NCBI GenBank assembly: GCA_003140275.1
Contig: PLJQ01000149.1
Location: 1-16,426, forward strand
DNA length: 16,426 nucleotides
Source of the DNA: Limisphaerales bacterium
GTDB taxonomy: Bacteria > Verrucomicrobiota > Verrucomicrobiia > Limisphaerales > PALSA-1396
Direction of reading: 5' to 3'
In this document: positions 5,385-13,983 of the stretch, one piece after another
How the letters are laid out: the number at the start of each line of letters is the position of its first letter
Numbering within the stretch: the stretch's first letter is position 1
Position numbers and translations under genes: made by a program
The notes under the pieces: generated by a model
What the model was told of the DNA's origin: nothing
Seen by the model: only the letters and a program-made list of their open reading frames with translations
Databases searched by the model: none

Positions 5385-6587
5385 GTGTCGTTTTCTGGTA
5401 AAATATTTGTTTGCGGATTGCTGGTTTTGGCGGGTTGCATGACCGGCCAGCGACCGGGAAATGTGAAGCGCGTTCCGGATTGGAAATCGACGGAAACAGT
5501 TGAGATGCCGACCGTCGTTCCGCCCGACTTTACTGCTGCGCCACCGATCGCGCGTTCCAATGCCCCGGCGCCGGATGTGATACCTGTTGCGACCAATCAC
5601 TTTCCTGAAATCTGGGTTTCGTTCAATCGCTGGAGTCAATCCAATGGCTTTGGCGGACTGCAGCGATTTTCGCCGGCAACGACGCCCACGTATTCGCTCA
5701 ACACCCCCAACGGTTTGTTGGTTATTCGGGTTGGCAGTCTGGCAGCTTACTGGGACGGGTTGGAGTTTCGGCTCGGGTTTGCGCCGCAATTGATCGACAA
5801 CCGCCCATTCCTTCACACGCTGGATTTGCAGAAAAATATTCTACCGCTGGTCAGTGATCCGACGGAATTCGCCGGGACCAATCGTGTGATTGTGATCGAT
5901 CCGGGACACGGTGGAGAAGATGCCGGCACCAAGAGTGTTTTCAGCAACCAATACGAAAAAGAGTTCACGCTTGACTGGGCGCGACGATTGGAACGATTGC
6001 TCGCCACCAATGGCTGGCAGGTTTTTCTGACCCGCACCAACGACCGGGAAATTTCGCTGACTAATCGCGTGGTATTCGCCGAGCGGCACAACGCCGACTT
6101 TTTCCTGAGCCTGCATTTCAATTCGTCGGGTGGCAGCAGTGATCCGTCCGGATTGGAGGCATACTGCCTCACGCCGACGGGCATGGCGTCGAGCGTCACG
6201 CGCGGTTACAATGACGACCTGCGCCAGGTATTTCCCAACAACGCCTTCGACGCGGAGAATTTGCAATACGCCGTGCGGCTGCAACGCACGCTGCTGGAAG
6301 TCAACGGTACGACGGGACGCGGTGTGCGGCGGGCGCGGTATCCCGCCGTGCTGCGGGGACAAAATCGCCCGGCCGTATTGCTCGAAGGAGGCTACCTGTC
6401 GAATCCGAAAGAAGCGCGGTTGATCGCCGACCCGGCCCATCGCCAGAAACTGGCGGAAGCGGTGGCGAAAGCTTTGACCGCAGGCAGTGAAACTGGAAGC
6501 CAGAAGTTTCACAGCGGAAGCCCGCTGAAGAATCCCGCGACTCCGTCGTCTGAGCTTGCGCCCGGCGAAATCAAACATGAGCAATAA
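5385..6587 (+). CDS. Lipoprotein N-acetylmuramoyl-L-alanine amidase (Amidase_3)
   Basis: A 400-residue zinc amidase that cleaves the bond between N-acetylmuramic acid and the stem peptide of peptidoglycan, acting in division, remodelling or recycling. The N-terminus is a lipoprotein signal with lipobox LVLAGC, so C18 would be acylated. Residues 75-155 resemble the small domain found at the N-terminus of copper amine oxidases (NGLLVIRVGSLAAYWDG, LIDNRPFLHTLDL). The catalytic domain, about 166-365, shows IDPGH175GGEDAG, E191, SLH244FNS and the general base LLE334GGYLSN, so the zinc site and base are all present. The C-terminal 30 residues are low-complexity. The GTG start puts the lipobox in place; the nearby ATG at 5377 is out of frame. 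It overlaps the next gene by 11 bases. Confidence 0.9.
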   Translation: MSFSGKIFVCGLLVLAGCMTGQRPGNVKRVPDWKSTETVEMPTVVPPDFTAAPPIARSNAPAPDVIPVATNHFPEIWVSFNRWSQSNGFGGLQRFSPATTPTYSLNTPNGLLVIRVGSLAAYWDGLEFRLGFAPQLIDNRPFLHTLDLQKNILPLVSDPTEFAGTNRVIVIDPGHGGEDAGTKSVFSNQYEKEFTLDWARRLERLLATNGWQVFLTRTNDREISLTNRVVFAERHNADFFLSLHFNSSGGSSDPSGLEAYCLTPTGMASSVTRGYNDDLRQVFPNNAFDAENLQYAVRLQRTLLEVNGTTGRGVRRARYPAVLRGQNRPAVLLEGGYLSNPKEARLIADPAHRQKLAEAVAKALTAGSETGSQKFHSGSPLKNPATPSSELAPGEIKHEQ

Positions 6588-7545
6588 ACCTCACGTCATT
6601 GTCACCGGCGGCGCCGGCTTCATCGGTTCGCATCTGGTGGAAAGACTGTTGGCCGACGGCAAGACGGTGACGGTCATTGATGATTGTTCAACCGGCAGCC
6701 GCGACAACCTGCTTTCGGTCCTCGCCAATCCGGATTTGCGCTTCATTCACTCCAAAGTGTCCACGTGCAGTGAACTGGGCGGGCTTACCGCGAAAGCGGA
6801 ATCGATTTATCATTTGGCGGCGGCGGTGGGAGTGGACTTGGTGGTCAAATCGCCCATTCACGTCCTCGAAACCAACTTGCACGAGACGGAAGTCATTTTG
6901 GAAGCGGCCGCGCCGCGCGGTGTGCCGGTCCTGTTGGCTTCCACTTCAGAAGTTTACGGTAAGAGTCAAAAATCGGCCTTTGGCGAGGGAGACGATTTAC
7001 TGATTGGGCCGCCGCATCACAGCCGCTGGAGTTACGCCTGCTCCAAGTTGATGGATGAATTCCTGGCGCTGGCTTTCGTCAGGGAACGAGCATTGCCGGT
7101 GGTGATCGCCCGCTTGTTCAACACCGTTGGCCCGCGTCAAACGGGCCGTTATGGGATGGTTTTGCCGCGCTTCATTGCCGCCGCCAGAAGCGGGCAGCCA
7201 CTCAGAGTTTTTGGCGACGGCCGCCAGACCCGTTGCTTTTGCTTTGTGCGTGACACGGTGGAAGCGTTGGTACGGCTGCAAAATTGTCCCGCGGCGCGCG
7301 GCGAAGTGTTCAACGTGGGGAGCACGGAGGAAATCAGCATCGGCGACCTGGCCAAACAAGTGATCGAGATCTTGCGCTCGCAATCGTCCATCGAACTGGT
7401 TTCTTACAACGACGCCTATGCGCCGGGTTTTGAGGACATGCTCCGGCGCAGACCGCTCATCGACAAGCTGGCGAAAGCAACTGGCTTCCGACCCGCCACA
7501 TCCTTGCGAGAGATCATAAAGATGACAGCAGCCACGATTGTTTGA
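6577..7545 (+). CDS. NAD-dependent epimerase/dehydratase (extended SDR)
   Basis: A 322-residue nucleotide-sugar enzyme of the extended short-chain dehydrogenase family. It has the dinucleotide loop TGGAGFIG (10-17), an acidic residue after beta-2 (VIDDCSTG), the serine/threonine site ASTSEVYG (121-128) and catalytic Y153-x3-K157. It also carries LFNTVGPRQTGRYGMVLPRF, CFVRDTVEAL and a C-terminal GFEDMLRRRPLIDKL, typical of UDP-sugar epimerases and UDP-glucuronate decarboxylase-like enzymes. The substrate cannot be fixed from sequence; a UDP-hexose or UDP-hexuronate is likely. The start is ATG 6577, 11 bases inside the amidase gene, which implies co-translation and suggests a shared envelope role. 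The stop is 29 bases from that of the opposing glycosyltransferase. Confidence 0.88.
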   Translation: MSNKPHVIVTGGAGFIGSHLVERLLADGKTVTVIDDCSTGSRDNLLSVLANPDLRFIHSKVSTCSELGGLTAKAESIYHLAAAVGVDLVVKSPIHVLETNLHETEVILEAAAPRGVPVLLASTSEVYGKSQKSAFGEGDDLLIGPPHHSRWSYACSKLMDEFLALAFVRERALPVVIARLFNTVGPRQTGRYGMVLPRFIAAARSGQPLRVFGDGRQTRCFCFVRDTVEALVRLQNCPAARGEVFNVGSTEEISIGDLAKQVIEILRSQSSIELVSYNDAYAPGFEDMLRRRPLIDKLAKATGFRPATSLREIIKMTAATIV

Positions 7546-7574
7546 GCAAGCCGGGTGAATGGATGCGCTGCCGG

Positions 7575-8777
7575 TCAATCCTTGACGAGTTTGCCGTCGC
7601 TGCGGAGTCGAAACCTTTGCGCGCGCCATTCGATGTGATTGCCTGTGAATGCGAGCAACCACAATGCTGCCTGCAACAAATCTTTCACGGGAACGAGCCA
7701 GAAAAAATCACGGTGCCCTGTTGACTGGGTCAAGCGCCCTTGATTATTCAGCGCGGTCAGTAGGCGAACCAACAGGCAAAATGCAAAGAACGATGCGCTG
7801 CGAGGCAAGGGAATCGATAGTGCGAATCCCGCCGATCCTATCCACGGAACCTCGCTTTTGAAAAGGATTGTCGGCAAATCCATCGACAACCATACTAGGG
7901 GCCAGAGCGTGGCATTGCTCAGGATGCTGAAGAAATAGGGCAGCGGCTGGCAAACGCGAATCGTGCGCGCCCAGCGGAGTTGATGTCGCCAAACCTCGCG
8001 CCACGTCCTCGGCGACTCCCAACATTCGGCGACGACAGGGCACAGATCAATGCGCCAGCCGGCGCGGGCAATTTTGTTGCCGAGTAGATAATCGTCGGCC
8101 AGGTGATCGGCCAGCGAGGCGAATCCGCCGACCTTCTCCAGCGCCTCACGTTTCACCGCCATCACGGCACCGAGGGCAAAGTCGAGGGGCTTGAGCGTGC
8201 GCGATTGCAAGACCTGGCTCCAGAAATCGGCGTTGATAGCGATGGCTTCCCAGTGCATTCCCAGTGTCGAGGGATTGGCCAATCGATAAAAACAATTGAC
8301 CAATCCGACTTCCGATGGGCGCAAGGGGGCGATCAGATTTCTGAGGAGGTCGGGCGGCACGCGCACATCCGCATCGCTGACAACCATGTAGCCGTGCCGT
8401 GCCAGGCGTTCGAGTTGAATCAACGTCGAAACCTTGGCGTTTACGCCAAGAGACTCGCCGCAGACGACCAGTTGGGCATCCCTTGTCGGGTGTTCATCGA
8501 TCAACTGCCGAACAATCGCGCAAACGGGATCGTCCGGCGAAGCGACCCCGAACAAGATCTGCACATCGCCGGGATAATCCTGAGTCAACCAACTGCGCAG
8601 ACATTGGGCGGTTTCCGAATCGCAACCCTTGAGCGGTTTGGGTAAAGTAACGGCGGGTGTGAACGATTGGTCGGCGACCCGCTGGTGCAACGGAAAACGC
8701 CGGGCTGCCAACCATTGCCACACGGTGATAAAAAGACTCAGCAGGGCGAGCGACCCCAAAAGTGCTGTCCAAAACAT
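7575..8777 (-). CDS. GT21-type glycosyltransferase (ceramide glucosyltransferase/HpnI-like)
   Basis: A 400-residue membrane glycosyltransferase. An N-terminal membrane anchor (about 3-23) is followed by a GT-A domain with the GT21 signatures: KPLKGCD53, VSD135AD137 (the DxD-like metal site), LADD229YLLG and the HQLRWART motif at 265-272. Two or three C-terminal hydrophobic segments follow (about 283-385). Members glucosylate ceramide, or, as HpnI, add N-acetylglucosamine to bacteriohopanetetrol; no hopanoid gene is present here to choose between them. A weak promoter-like pair (TCGACT, 16 bases, CAAAAT) ends seven bases before the ATG. The gene converges on the sugar epimerase, which might make a related nucleotide sugar, but this is inference. 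Confidence 0.85.
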   Translation of the reverse strand: MFWTALLGSLALLSLFITVWQWLAARRFPLHQRVADQSFTPAVTLPKPLKGCDSETAQCLRSWLTQDYPGDVQILFGVASPDDPVCAIVRQLIDEHPTRDAQLVVCGESLGVNAKVSTLIQLERLARHGYMVVSDADVRVPPDLLRNLIAPLRPSEVGLVNCFYRLANPSTLGMHWEAIAINADFWSQVLQSRTLKPLDFALGAVMAVKREALEKVGGFASLADHLADDYLLGNKIARAGWRIDLCPVVAECWESPRTWREVWRHQLRWARTIRVCQPLPYFFSILSNATLWPLVWLSMDLPTILFKSEVPWIGSAGFALSIPLPRSASFFAFCLLVRLLTALNNQGRLTQSTGHRDFFWLVPVKDLLQAALWLLAFTGNHIEWRAQRFRLRSDGKLVKD

Positions 8778-8919
8778 CGGCGGGATTTTGGCGGCTCAAA
8801 AAAGAAAGTCGAGCGCGGCGTTGATTTCGTGAATCTGCGCCTGCGATGAAGGTTCAAAGGTCAAGGGTTAAACCTCCGCTTGTATTCGGCACTGCTTGTT
8901 TGCATACTCGGATTCAGGA

Positions 8920-11838
8920 ATGACCACTACGGACAGCCCATCAAATCCCGGCAAACGGCTGTTATTTTTCTTCCTCGTTTCACTTTTATTTTCCACGAGC
9001 GCTTTGGCGGGCGTTGATTTGCTGCCGCCGGGGTTTCGTCCCCTGCCGCTCGGGGTTCACGCGTTGGTCGGCGGTAAAGTTGTGGTGCGACCCGGTGAGG
9101 TTTTAGAATCCGCAACCGTCGTGATTCGTGACGGACTCATTCAAGCGGTAGGCAAAGATGTGGTCGCGCCGCCAGACGCACGGATTTGGGAGATGAAGGG
9201 GCTGACGATTTACGCGGGCTTCATGGATCCTTACCTGATGCTGGCGGCCACCAACGCTCCGGTTTCAACGAGCAAGACCGAGCCAATTGGTCTGACTTCC
9301 GGCATCAAGTTCTTTGGCGTGCCGGGTCAGGAAAACGATCCGGGCAGCCGCGGTCCCAGTTCGCAAATCTCCTCACTCACGCCCGAACGCCGCGTCGCGC
9401 AAACCTACTCACCCGATGCAAAGACGCTTGAGTCGTTGCGCGAACTTGGCTTCACCACTGCCAATGTTGTGCCGGCGAAAGGAATTTTGCGCGGCACGGG
9501 TGCGTTTGTGGCGCTGTCGGACACCGAACCGAATCGCGCCATCATCAAGCCGGATGTTTTTCAGCATATCGCGTTCGACAGCGATGATCGCAAGGAGGGC
9601 GAGTACCCCGAATCGTTCATGGGCGTCATCGCAGCCGTGCGGCAAAGCTTCTTCGACGCGCAATATTACGTTCTCGATCACGCCGACTATCTGAAAAAGC
9701 CAGAGGGTCGTAAACGCCCGGAGTTCAATCCCGCGCTGGCAGCATTGACGCCCGCCGGTGAAAAGAAAATGCGCGTGGCGTTCGAACCGGGCAGTGTTTT
9801 GATGGCCGACCGCGCGGTGAGAGTGGCAGGCGAATTGAATCTGGATTTTGTCCTCGTCTCCAACGGACAGGAATGGCGTCGCCCCGATCTGGCCAAGGGC
9901 ACAGGCGCGGCGTTCATCGTGCCGGTGAATTTTCCAGAGTTGCCGAAGCTGCCGGACGAGGAAGATTGGGACCAAGTTTCGTTGGACGACTTTCGCGCGT
10001 GGGATTGGGCGGCGGAAAACCCCGCACTGCTCCGGCAGCAGGGATTGGAAATGGCGCTGACGACTTACGGCCTCAAGGAGAAAAAAGATTTCCGCAAAAA
10101 TCTGCGTCTGGCGCTGGATCGCGGGTTATCCGAAACGGACGCGTTGGCGGCGTTGACGACCGTTCCCGCGAAGCTTTGCGGCTTGGAAAAACAAAGCGGC
10201 ACGGTGGAAGCTGGCAAGCTGGCAAATTTGACGGTGGTCGATGGCAAAGGCTATTTCGATCCCGAAGCCAAAGTCCGCGAGGTTTGGATTGATGGGCGCA
10301 ACTATCACGTACAAGCGGTTAAAGAAGCTGAAAAGGAATCGAAGAAAGACGAGACAGCCGACAAGGAGAAAGAGGCGAAGGTGAAGGCGGAGAAGGAGAA
10401 GAAGGATGCCGAGTTGAAGGAGCTTCAGAAGCAGCGCGTGGCGCACTCGCCGCTGGAAGGGCGCGGGGCGATTAAGATTGAACCAAAAACCGAACCTCAA
10501 GTTGTTTTAATTCAAAACGCGACGATTTGGACGTGCGGGCCAGCAGGGAAAATCGACCGGGGCGATCTATTCATCCGAGGTAACAAGATCGACATCGTTG
10601 GGCAGATCCCAGGTGGGTACTCGGGGCCTTTGATTAACGGCACGGGCCTTCACATCACCCCCGGCCTCATCGATTGCCACAACCACAGCATGATTCTCGG
10701 CAACGTGAACGAAGCGACGATTCCGTCATCAGCCATGGTGCGCATCGGCGATGTCATCAATTCGGAGACGGATAACATTTATCGGCAGTTGGCGGGCGGA
10801 TTGACGGTCGCGAATGAATTGCATGGCTCGGCCAATCCCATTGGCGGACAGAATCAGGTCATCAAACTCCGTGACGGTGCCAGCCCGGAAGGGCTGAAGT
10901 TTGTGGACGCGCCGCCCGGCATCAAGTTTGCGCTCGGCGAAAACGTCAAGCAGTCCAACTGGGGCGACAAGAACGTCACGCGCTTTCCACAGACTCGGAT
11001 GGGCGTGCCGACCTTCATGGCCAATCGTTTCATTGCCGCGCAACAATATCTCAAGGATCTGGAGAACAAGAACGGCGGTGTACCACCGCGCCGCGATCTG
11101 GAACTGGAAGCCATCGGCGAAATCATCCAAGGGAAACGCTGGATTCATTGCCATTCCTATCGGCAGGATGAAATCCTCGCGTTCCTGCGGACGATGGAAA
11201 GTTTCAACGTCAAAGTCGGCACGTTCCAACACGTCCTTGAAGGTTACAAGGTCGCGGACGAAATCGCGAAGCACGGCGCGGGCGGATCCACGTTCTCCGA
11301 TTGGTGGGCGTACAAGTTCGAGGTCTATGACGCAATTCCTTACAACGGCAGTCTGATGCGTGATCGTGGCGTCCTCGTTTCGTTCAACTCCGATTCGTCC
11401 GACCTCGCGCGCCGACTCTACACCGAATCGGCCAAGGCCGTGAAATACGGCGGCACGACGGAGGAGGAAGCGCTCAAGTTTGTGACGATCAACCCGGCCA
11501 AGCAACTTCACATCGACTCGCGGGTCGGTTCGCTTGAACCGGGCAAGGACGCGGATTTCGTCATCTGGTCCAAGTCGCCGCTCGATTCCGGCACCGTTTG
11601 TCTGCAAACGTGGATTGACGGAAAAAAATATTTCGACCGCACGCTGGATTCGCAACGAACGGCGGCTTTGGAAAAGGAACGGGGCGAGCTGATGGCCAAG
11701 GCCAAAAAGATTGCAAAGCTCGCCGGGGGCGGCGGGGGCGGCGAGGGCAAAAGTGACGGCACTTTTTTTCGGCGCTCGATTGAGCATTTGTATGACGGTA
11801 AAGAGCGGCATTGTCTCGATGAGGGAGGCGACCGTTGA
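8920..11838 (+). CDS. Secreted two-module amidohydrolase family protein
   Basis: A 972-residue exported protein. Signal peptide 12-30 (KRLLFFFLVSLLFSTSALA) precedes a first amidohydrolase-like module (about 32-465). That module keeps the beta-sandwich and C-terminal EAGKLANLTVVDG segment, but its metal HxH is replaced by the GFMDPYLML stretch. A lysine/glutamate-rich linker (about 468-510) leads to a second module with H587-x-H589 (LIDCHNHS), H743/H745 (WIHCHS), H771 (FQHVLEG) and D825 (SFNSDSSD), an apparently complete site. A polyglycine tract and a basic tail close it. The substrate is unknown; relatives include imidazolonepropionase-like and dipeptidase-like enzymes. ATG 8920 gives a normal signal peptide and is preferred over TTG 8896. 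A weak promoter-like pair (TTGTAT 8880, CATACT 8903) precedes it. It overlaps the next gene by four bases. Confidence 0.85.
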   Translation: MTTTDSPSNPGKRLLFFFLVSLLFSTSALAGVDLLPPGFRPLPLGVHALVGGKVVVRPGEVLESATVVIRDGLIQAVGKDVVAPPDARIWEMKGLTIYAGFMDPYLMLAATNAPVSTSKTEPIGLTSGIKFFGVPGQENDPGSRGPSSQISSLTPERRVAQTYSPDAKTLESLRELGFTTANVVPAKGILRGTGAFVALSDTEPNRAIIKPDVFQHIAFDSDDRKEGEYPESFMGVIAAVRQSFFDAQYYVLDHADYLKKPEGRKRPEFNPALAALTPAGEKKMRVAFEPGSVLMADRAVRVAGELNLDFVLVSNGQEWRRPDLAKGTGAAFIVPVNFPELPKLPDEEDWDQVSLDDFRAWDWAAENPALLRQQGLEMALTTYGLKEKKDFRKNLRLALDRGLSETDALAALTTVPAKLCGLEKQSGTVEAGKLANLTVVDGKGYFDPEAKVREVWIDGRNYHVQAVKEAEKESKKDETADKEKEAKVKAEKEKKDAELKELQKQRVAHSPLEGRGAIKIEPKTEPQVVLIQNATIWTCGPAGKIDRGDLFIRGNKIDIVGQIPGGYSGPLINGTGLHITPGLIDCHNHSMILGNVNEATIPSSAMVRIGDVINSETDNIYRQLAGGLTVANELHGSANPIGGQNQVIKLRDGASPEGLKFVDAPPGIKFALGENVKQSNWGDKNVTRFPQTRMGVPTFMANRFIAAQQYLKDLENKNGGVPPRRDLELEAIGEIIQGKRWIHCHSYRQDEILAFLRTMESFNVKVGTFQHVLEGYKVADEIAKHGAGGSTFSDWWAYKFEVYDAIPYNGSLMRDRGVLVSFNSDSSDLARRLYTESAKAVKYGGTTEEEALKFVTINPAKQLHIDSRVGSLEPGKDADFVIWSKSPLDSGTVCLQTWIDGKKYFDRTLDSQRTAALEKERGELMAKAKKIAKLAGGGGGGEGKSDGTFFRRSIEHLYDGKERHCLDEGGDR
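11821..11828 (+). promoter_or_regulatory. Shine-Dalgarno site for the TTG-initiated amidohydrolase gene
   Basis: The word gagggagg lies inside the end of the preceding gene, six bases before TTG 11835. It is one of only two strong Shine-Dalgarno sites I see in the window, and it supports a TTG start that overlaps the upstream stop codon (TTGA). Confidence 0.6.
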
Positions 11839-13196
11839 AATTTACGAGTTGCGATTTACGAGTTGCGAGTTGGCCGCGAGTTGCGACGGCTTTGATTGGT
11901 ACCGGCCTGTTTTGCGCCGCGACAGTTCGCTCAGAAACATTTTTGCTGACTGAGGCCACGATTCACACGGTTTCGGGCGCGACGATTTCGCGGGGCGACG
12001 TGTTGATTCAGGATCGCAAAATCAAGGGCGTCTTCGACGCGAGCCAGCCGACGCGCGCGATTTATCCGAACGACACGACGAAGATTGATTTGAAAGGCCA
12101 GCATCTTTATCCCGGTATCATTGCGCTGAACACCTCGCTGGGGCTGATCGAAATTGGGGCGGTTCGCGCAACGCGGGACACGACCGAAGTCGGCGAGGGT
12201 TACACCCCCGATGTGCAATCGTGGACTGCTATCAATCCCGATTCGGAATTGATTCCCGTGGCGCGAGGCAATGGGGTTACCCATGCCCAGCCCGTGCCCC
12301 AAGGCAACGTTGTGGCCGGCCAATCCGGTTTGGTGGCGTTGGATGGCTGGACCTCCGAACAAATGACGATCAAGAAACCCGTGGCCTTGCATTTGTATTG
12401 GCCGCAAATGGAACTCGACACCCGATCCAAGGAAGAGTTCCAGGACAAATCGAAATGGAAATCACTCGAAGATCAGGCCAAGGAACGCCAGAAAAAGCTG
12501 AAGGCATTCGATGATTATTTCCAGGAAGCGCGCGCTTATGAAAAAGCGCGTTCAGCCGCCGGCAAAAACGGCGTTGCGGACCCGGAACTGAATCCGTCGT
12601 GGGAAGCGATGCGGCCGTTTGTCCGAGGTGAACTGCCGTTGATGATTCACGCGGATGAAATTCGCCAGATCAAGACCGCCGTTTTCTGGGCGGAAACCAA
12701 CCGTTACAAAATGATTCTGGCCGGCGGACGCGACGCCTGGAAGGTGGCGGATCTGCTGGCGACCAACAAGATTCCCGTCGTTTACGATTACGTATTTGGA
12801 TTGCCGCCGCGCGACACGGATGCTTATGACATTCAGTTCAAAGCCCCGGAGATATTGCGAAAGGCCGGGGTGACGGTCGCATTCAGCGTCGGCCCGGGTG
12901 ATGCGTCGTTGCTTAAAAACATTCCTTACGATGCGGCGCAATCGGTCGCCTTCGGTCTGCCGGAGAGCGAGGCGTTGAAAGGGATGACGCTTTATCCCGC
13001 ACAATTGGCCGGTGTCGCCGACCACCTCGGCTCGATCGAGGCCGGCAAGGAGGCGACGTTCTTCGTGGCGGACGGCGATATTCTGGACATCCGCACGAAT
13101 GTCAAACGGATGTGGATTGCAGGGAAGGAAATCAGCCTTGAAAACCGGCACACGCGGCTTTACGAAAAATATCGCAACCGCCCGTTTCCGAAATAA
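11835..13196 (+). CDS. Secreted amidohydrolase-like protein without metal ligands
   Basis: A 453-residue amidohydrolase-fold protein with an N-terminal export signal (about 1-33, hydrophobic ATALIGTGLFCAATV). The beta-sandwich entry (TEATIHTVSGATISRGDVLIQD), the PG turn before the barrel (HLYPGIIALNTSL) and the C-terminal SIEAGKEATFFVADGDI segment are family-like. The expected HxH after 'PG' is absent. Where active members have an HG.EA motif, this protein has LAGGRDAW. One histidine (LMIHADE) remains. A catalytic role is therefore doubtful; a partner or scaffold of the preceding enzyme is the better guess. It starts at TTG inside the upstream stop with a good Shine-Dalgarno, so the two are translationally coupled. 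Codons 3-12 contain a 14-base tandem duplication. Confidence 0.82.
   Translation: MKFTSCDLRVASWPRVATALIGTGLFCAATVRSETFLLTEATIHTVSGATISRGDVLIQDRKIKGVFDASQPTRAIYPNDTTKIDLKGQHLYPGIIALNTSLGLIEIGAVRATRDTTEVGEGYTPDVQSWTAINPDSELIPVARGNGVTHAQPVPQGNVVAGQSGLVALDGWTSEQMTIKKPVALHLYWPQMELDTRSKEEFQDKSKWKSLEDQAKERQKKLKAFDDYFQEARAYEKARSAAGKNGVADPELNPSWEAMRPFVRGELPLMIHADEIRQIKTAVFWAETNRYKMILAGGRDAWKVADLLATNKIPVVYDYVFGLPPRDTDAYDIQFKAPEILRKAGVTVAFSVGPGDASLLKNIPYDAAQSVAFGLPESEALKGMTLYPAQLAGVADHLGSIEAGKEATFFVADGDILDIRTNVKRMWIAGKEISLENRHTRLYEKYRNRPFPK
11841..11868 (+). repeat. 14-bp tandem duplication in a signal-peptide region
   Basis: The unit tttacgagttgcga occurs twice head-to-tail (11841-11854 and 11855-11868), with a partial third match (gagttgcga) at 11878-11886. 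It lies at codons 3-12 of the TTG-started gene. The unit length is not a multiple of three, so a change in copy number would shift the frame. Confidence 0.8.
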
Positions 13197-13340
13197 GTTG
13201 CGTACTCGCGAGCTGCGCGAACAATTTTATGTTTGACCGGATTTTGCGGCGATTGCATTTTGGGCGTCGAAAACTCAAGTGCTCGGGAAGATCTTGGGTC
13301 GTGTTTCGGTCGATTTCAAAACAACACACGTATGAAACAG

Positions 13341-13347
13341 AAGGGAG
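13341..13347 (+). promoter_or_regulatory. Shine-Dalgarno site of the DUF1326 gene
   Basis: The word aagggag lies six bases before ATG 13354. It fixes this start and contrasts with the many genes here that have none. The upstream gap 13197-13340 holds no convincing promoter. Confidence 0.65.
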
Positions 13348-13353
13348 AAGCGA

Positions 13354-13974
13354 ATGAGCAACGACAAAAGAGTAAAATGGGCCTTTGAAGCCGATTACCT
13401 CCAGGCCTGCAATTGCGACTATGGTTGTCCGTGTGAATTCGAAGCGCCGCCGTCGCGCGGCTTTTGCCAGGGCATGGGCGCATGGAAAATCAATCACGGA
13501 AACTACGGCGACGTGGCATTAAACGGTCTTGGTCTGGCGTTCGCCCTTTACACTCCCGAAGCCATGCACAAAGGGAATGGCACCGGCGTGATTCTTTACG
13601 ACGAAAAGGCGTCGCCCCAGCAGCGGGTTGCGTTGCAAAACATCGCCACGGCGAAGGACGGCGGCATGCCGTTTGAAGTTTTGAAAGCGGTCCTGACAAC
13701 TTGGCTGCTTCCGCAGTTCGTGCCATTTCAATTCAACCTGAACGGCAAGAACAGCAGCGTGAAAGTCGGTGACGCGCTTGCCATCGCGATGGAGCCGATC
13801 AAAAATCCAGTTTCCGGCGAACCCGAAAGTGTTCGTATTGTACACGAGACCGGTTTCATTTTCAAGGATGCGGAAGTCGTGTCCGCGCGTGAATGTCGCA
13901 GTACTATAAAAGATTTTTGCTTCTCCTGGCCCGACAAAGCCGGCTTTGTCAGCGAAATAAAATACGGAAATTGA
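13354..13974 (+). CDS. DUF1326 domain-containing cysteine-rich protein
   Basis: A 206-residue protein without signal peptide or membrane helix. The N-terminal cluster C19-x-C21-x3-C25-x-C27 (QACNCDYGCPCEF) is the family hallmark, with further cysteines at RGFC38, ARECRST and KDFCFSWP near the end. Clustered cysteines suggest metal binding or thiol chemistry, but the biochemical role of DUF1326 is unknown to me. The start is fixed by a Shine-Dalgarno site. The DUF2182 membrane protein begins nine bases after the stop, so the two are almost certainly co-transcribed; I recall this pairing from other bacteria. The C-terminal motif S.I...CF.W is well formed, so the gene looks intact. Confidence 0.88.
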   Translation: MSNDKRVKWAFEADYLQACNCDYGCPCEFEAPPSRGFCQGMGAWKINHGNYGDVALNGLGLAFALYTPEAMHKGNGTGVILYDEKASPQQRVALQNIATAKDGGMPFEVLKAVLTTWLLPQFVPFQFNLNGKNSSVKVGDALAIAMEPIKNPVSGEPESVRIVHETGFIFKDAEVVSARECRSTIKDFCFSWPDKAGFVSEIKYGN

Positions 13975-13983
13975 TTCCCTCAC

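Noticed and set aside
6130..6423. Small plus-strand frame inside the amidase gene
   Set aside because: It lies wholly within the catalytic domain in another frame, is arginine-rich and has no motifs.
10729..11811. Long open frame (360 codons) on the minus strand opposite the two-module amidohydrolase
   Set aside because: The plus-strand frame has clear family motifs (HxH, WIHCHS, SFNSDSSD) and a signal peptide. The antisense product has no recognisable domain and is a by-product of G+C-rich codons.
13197..13353. Possible promoter for the DUF1326 operon around TTGACC near 13233
   Set aside because: The downstream hexamers do not resemble a -10 box at an acceptable spacing; only the Shine-Dalgarno site is convincing.
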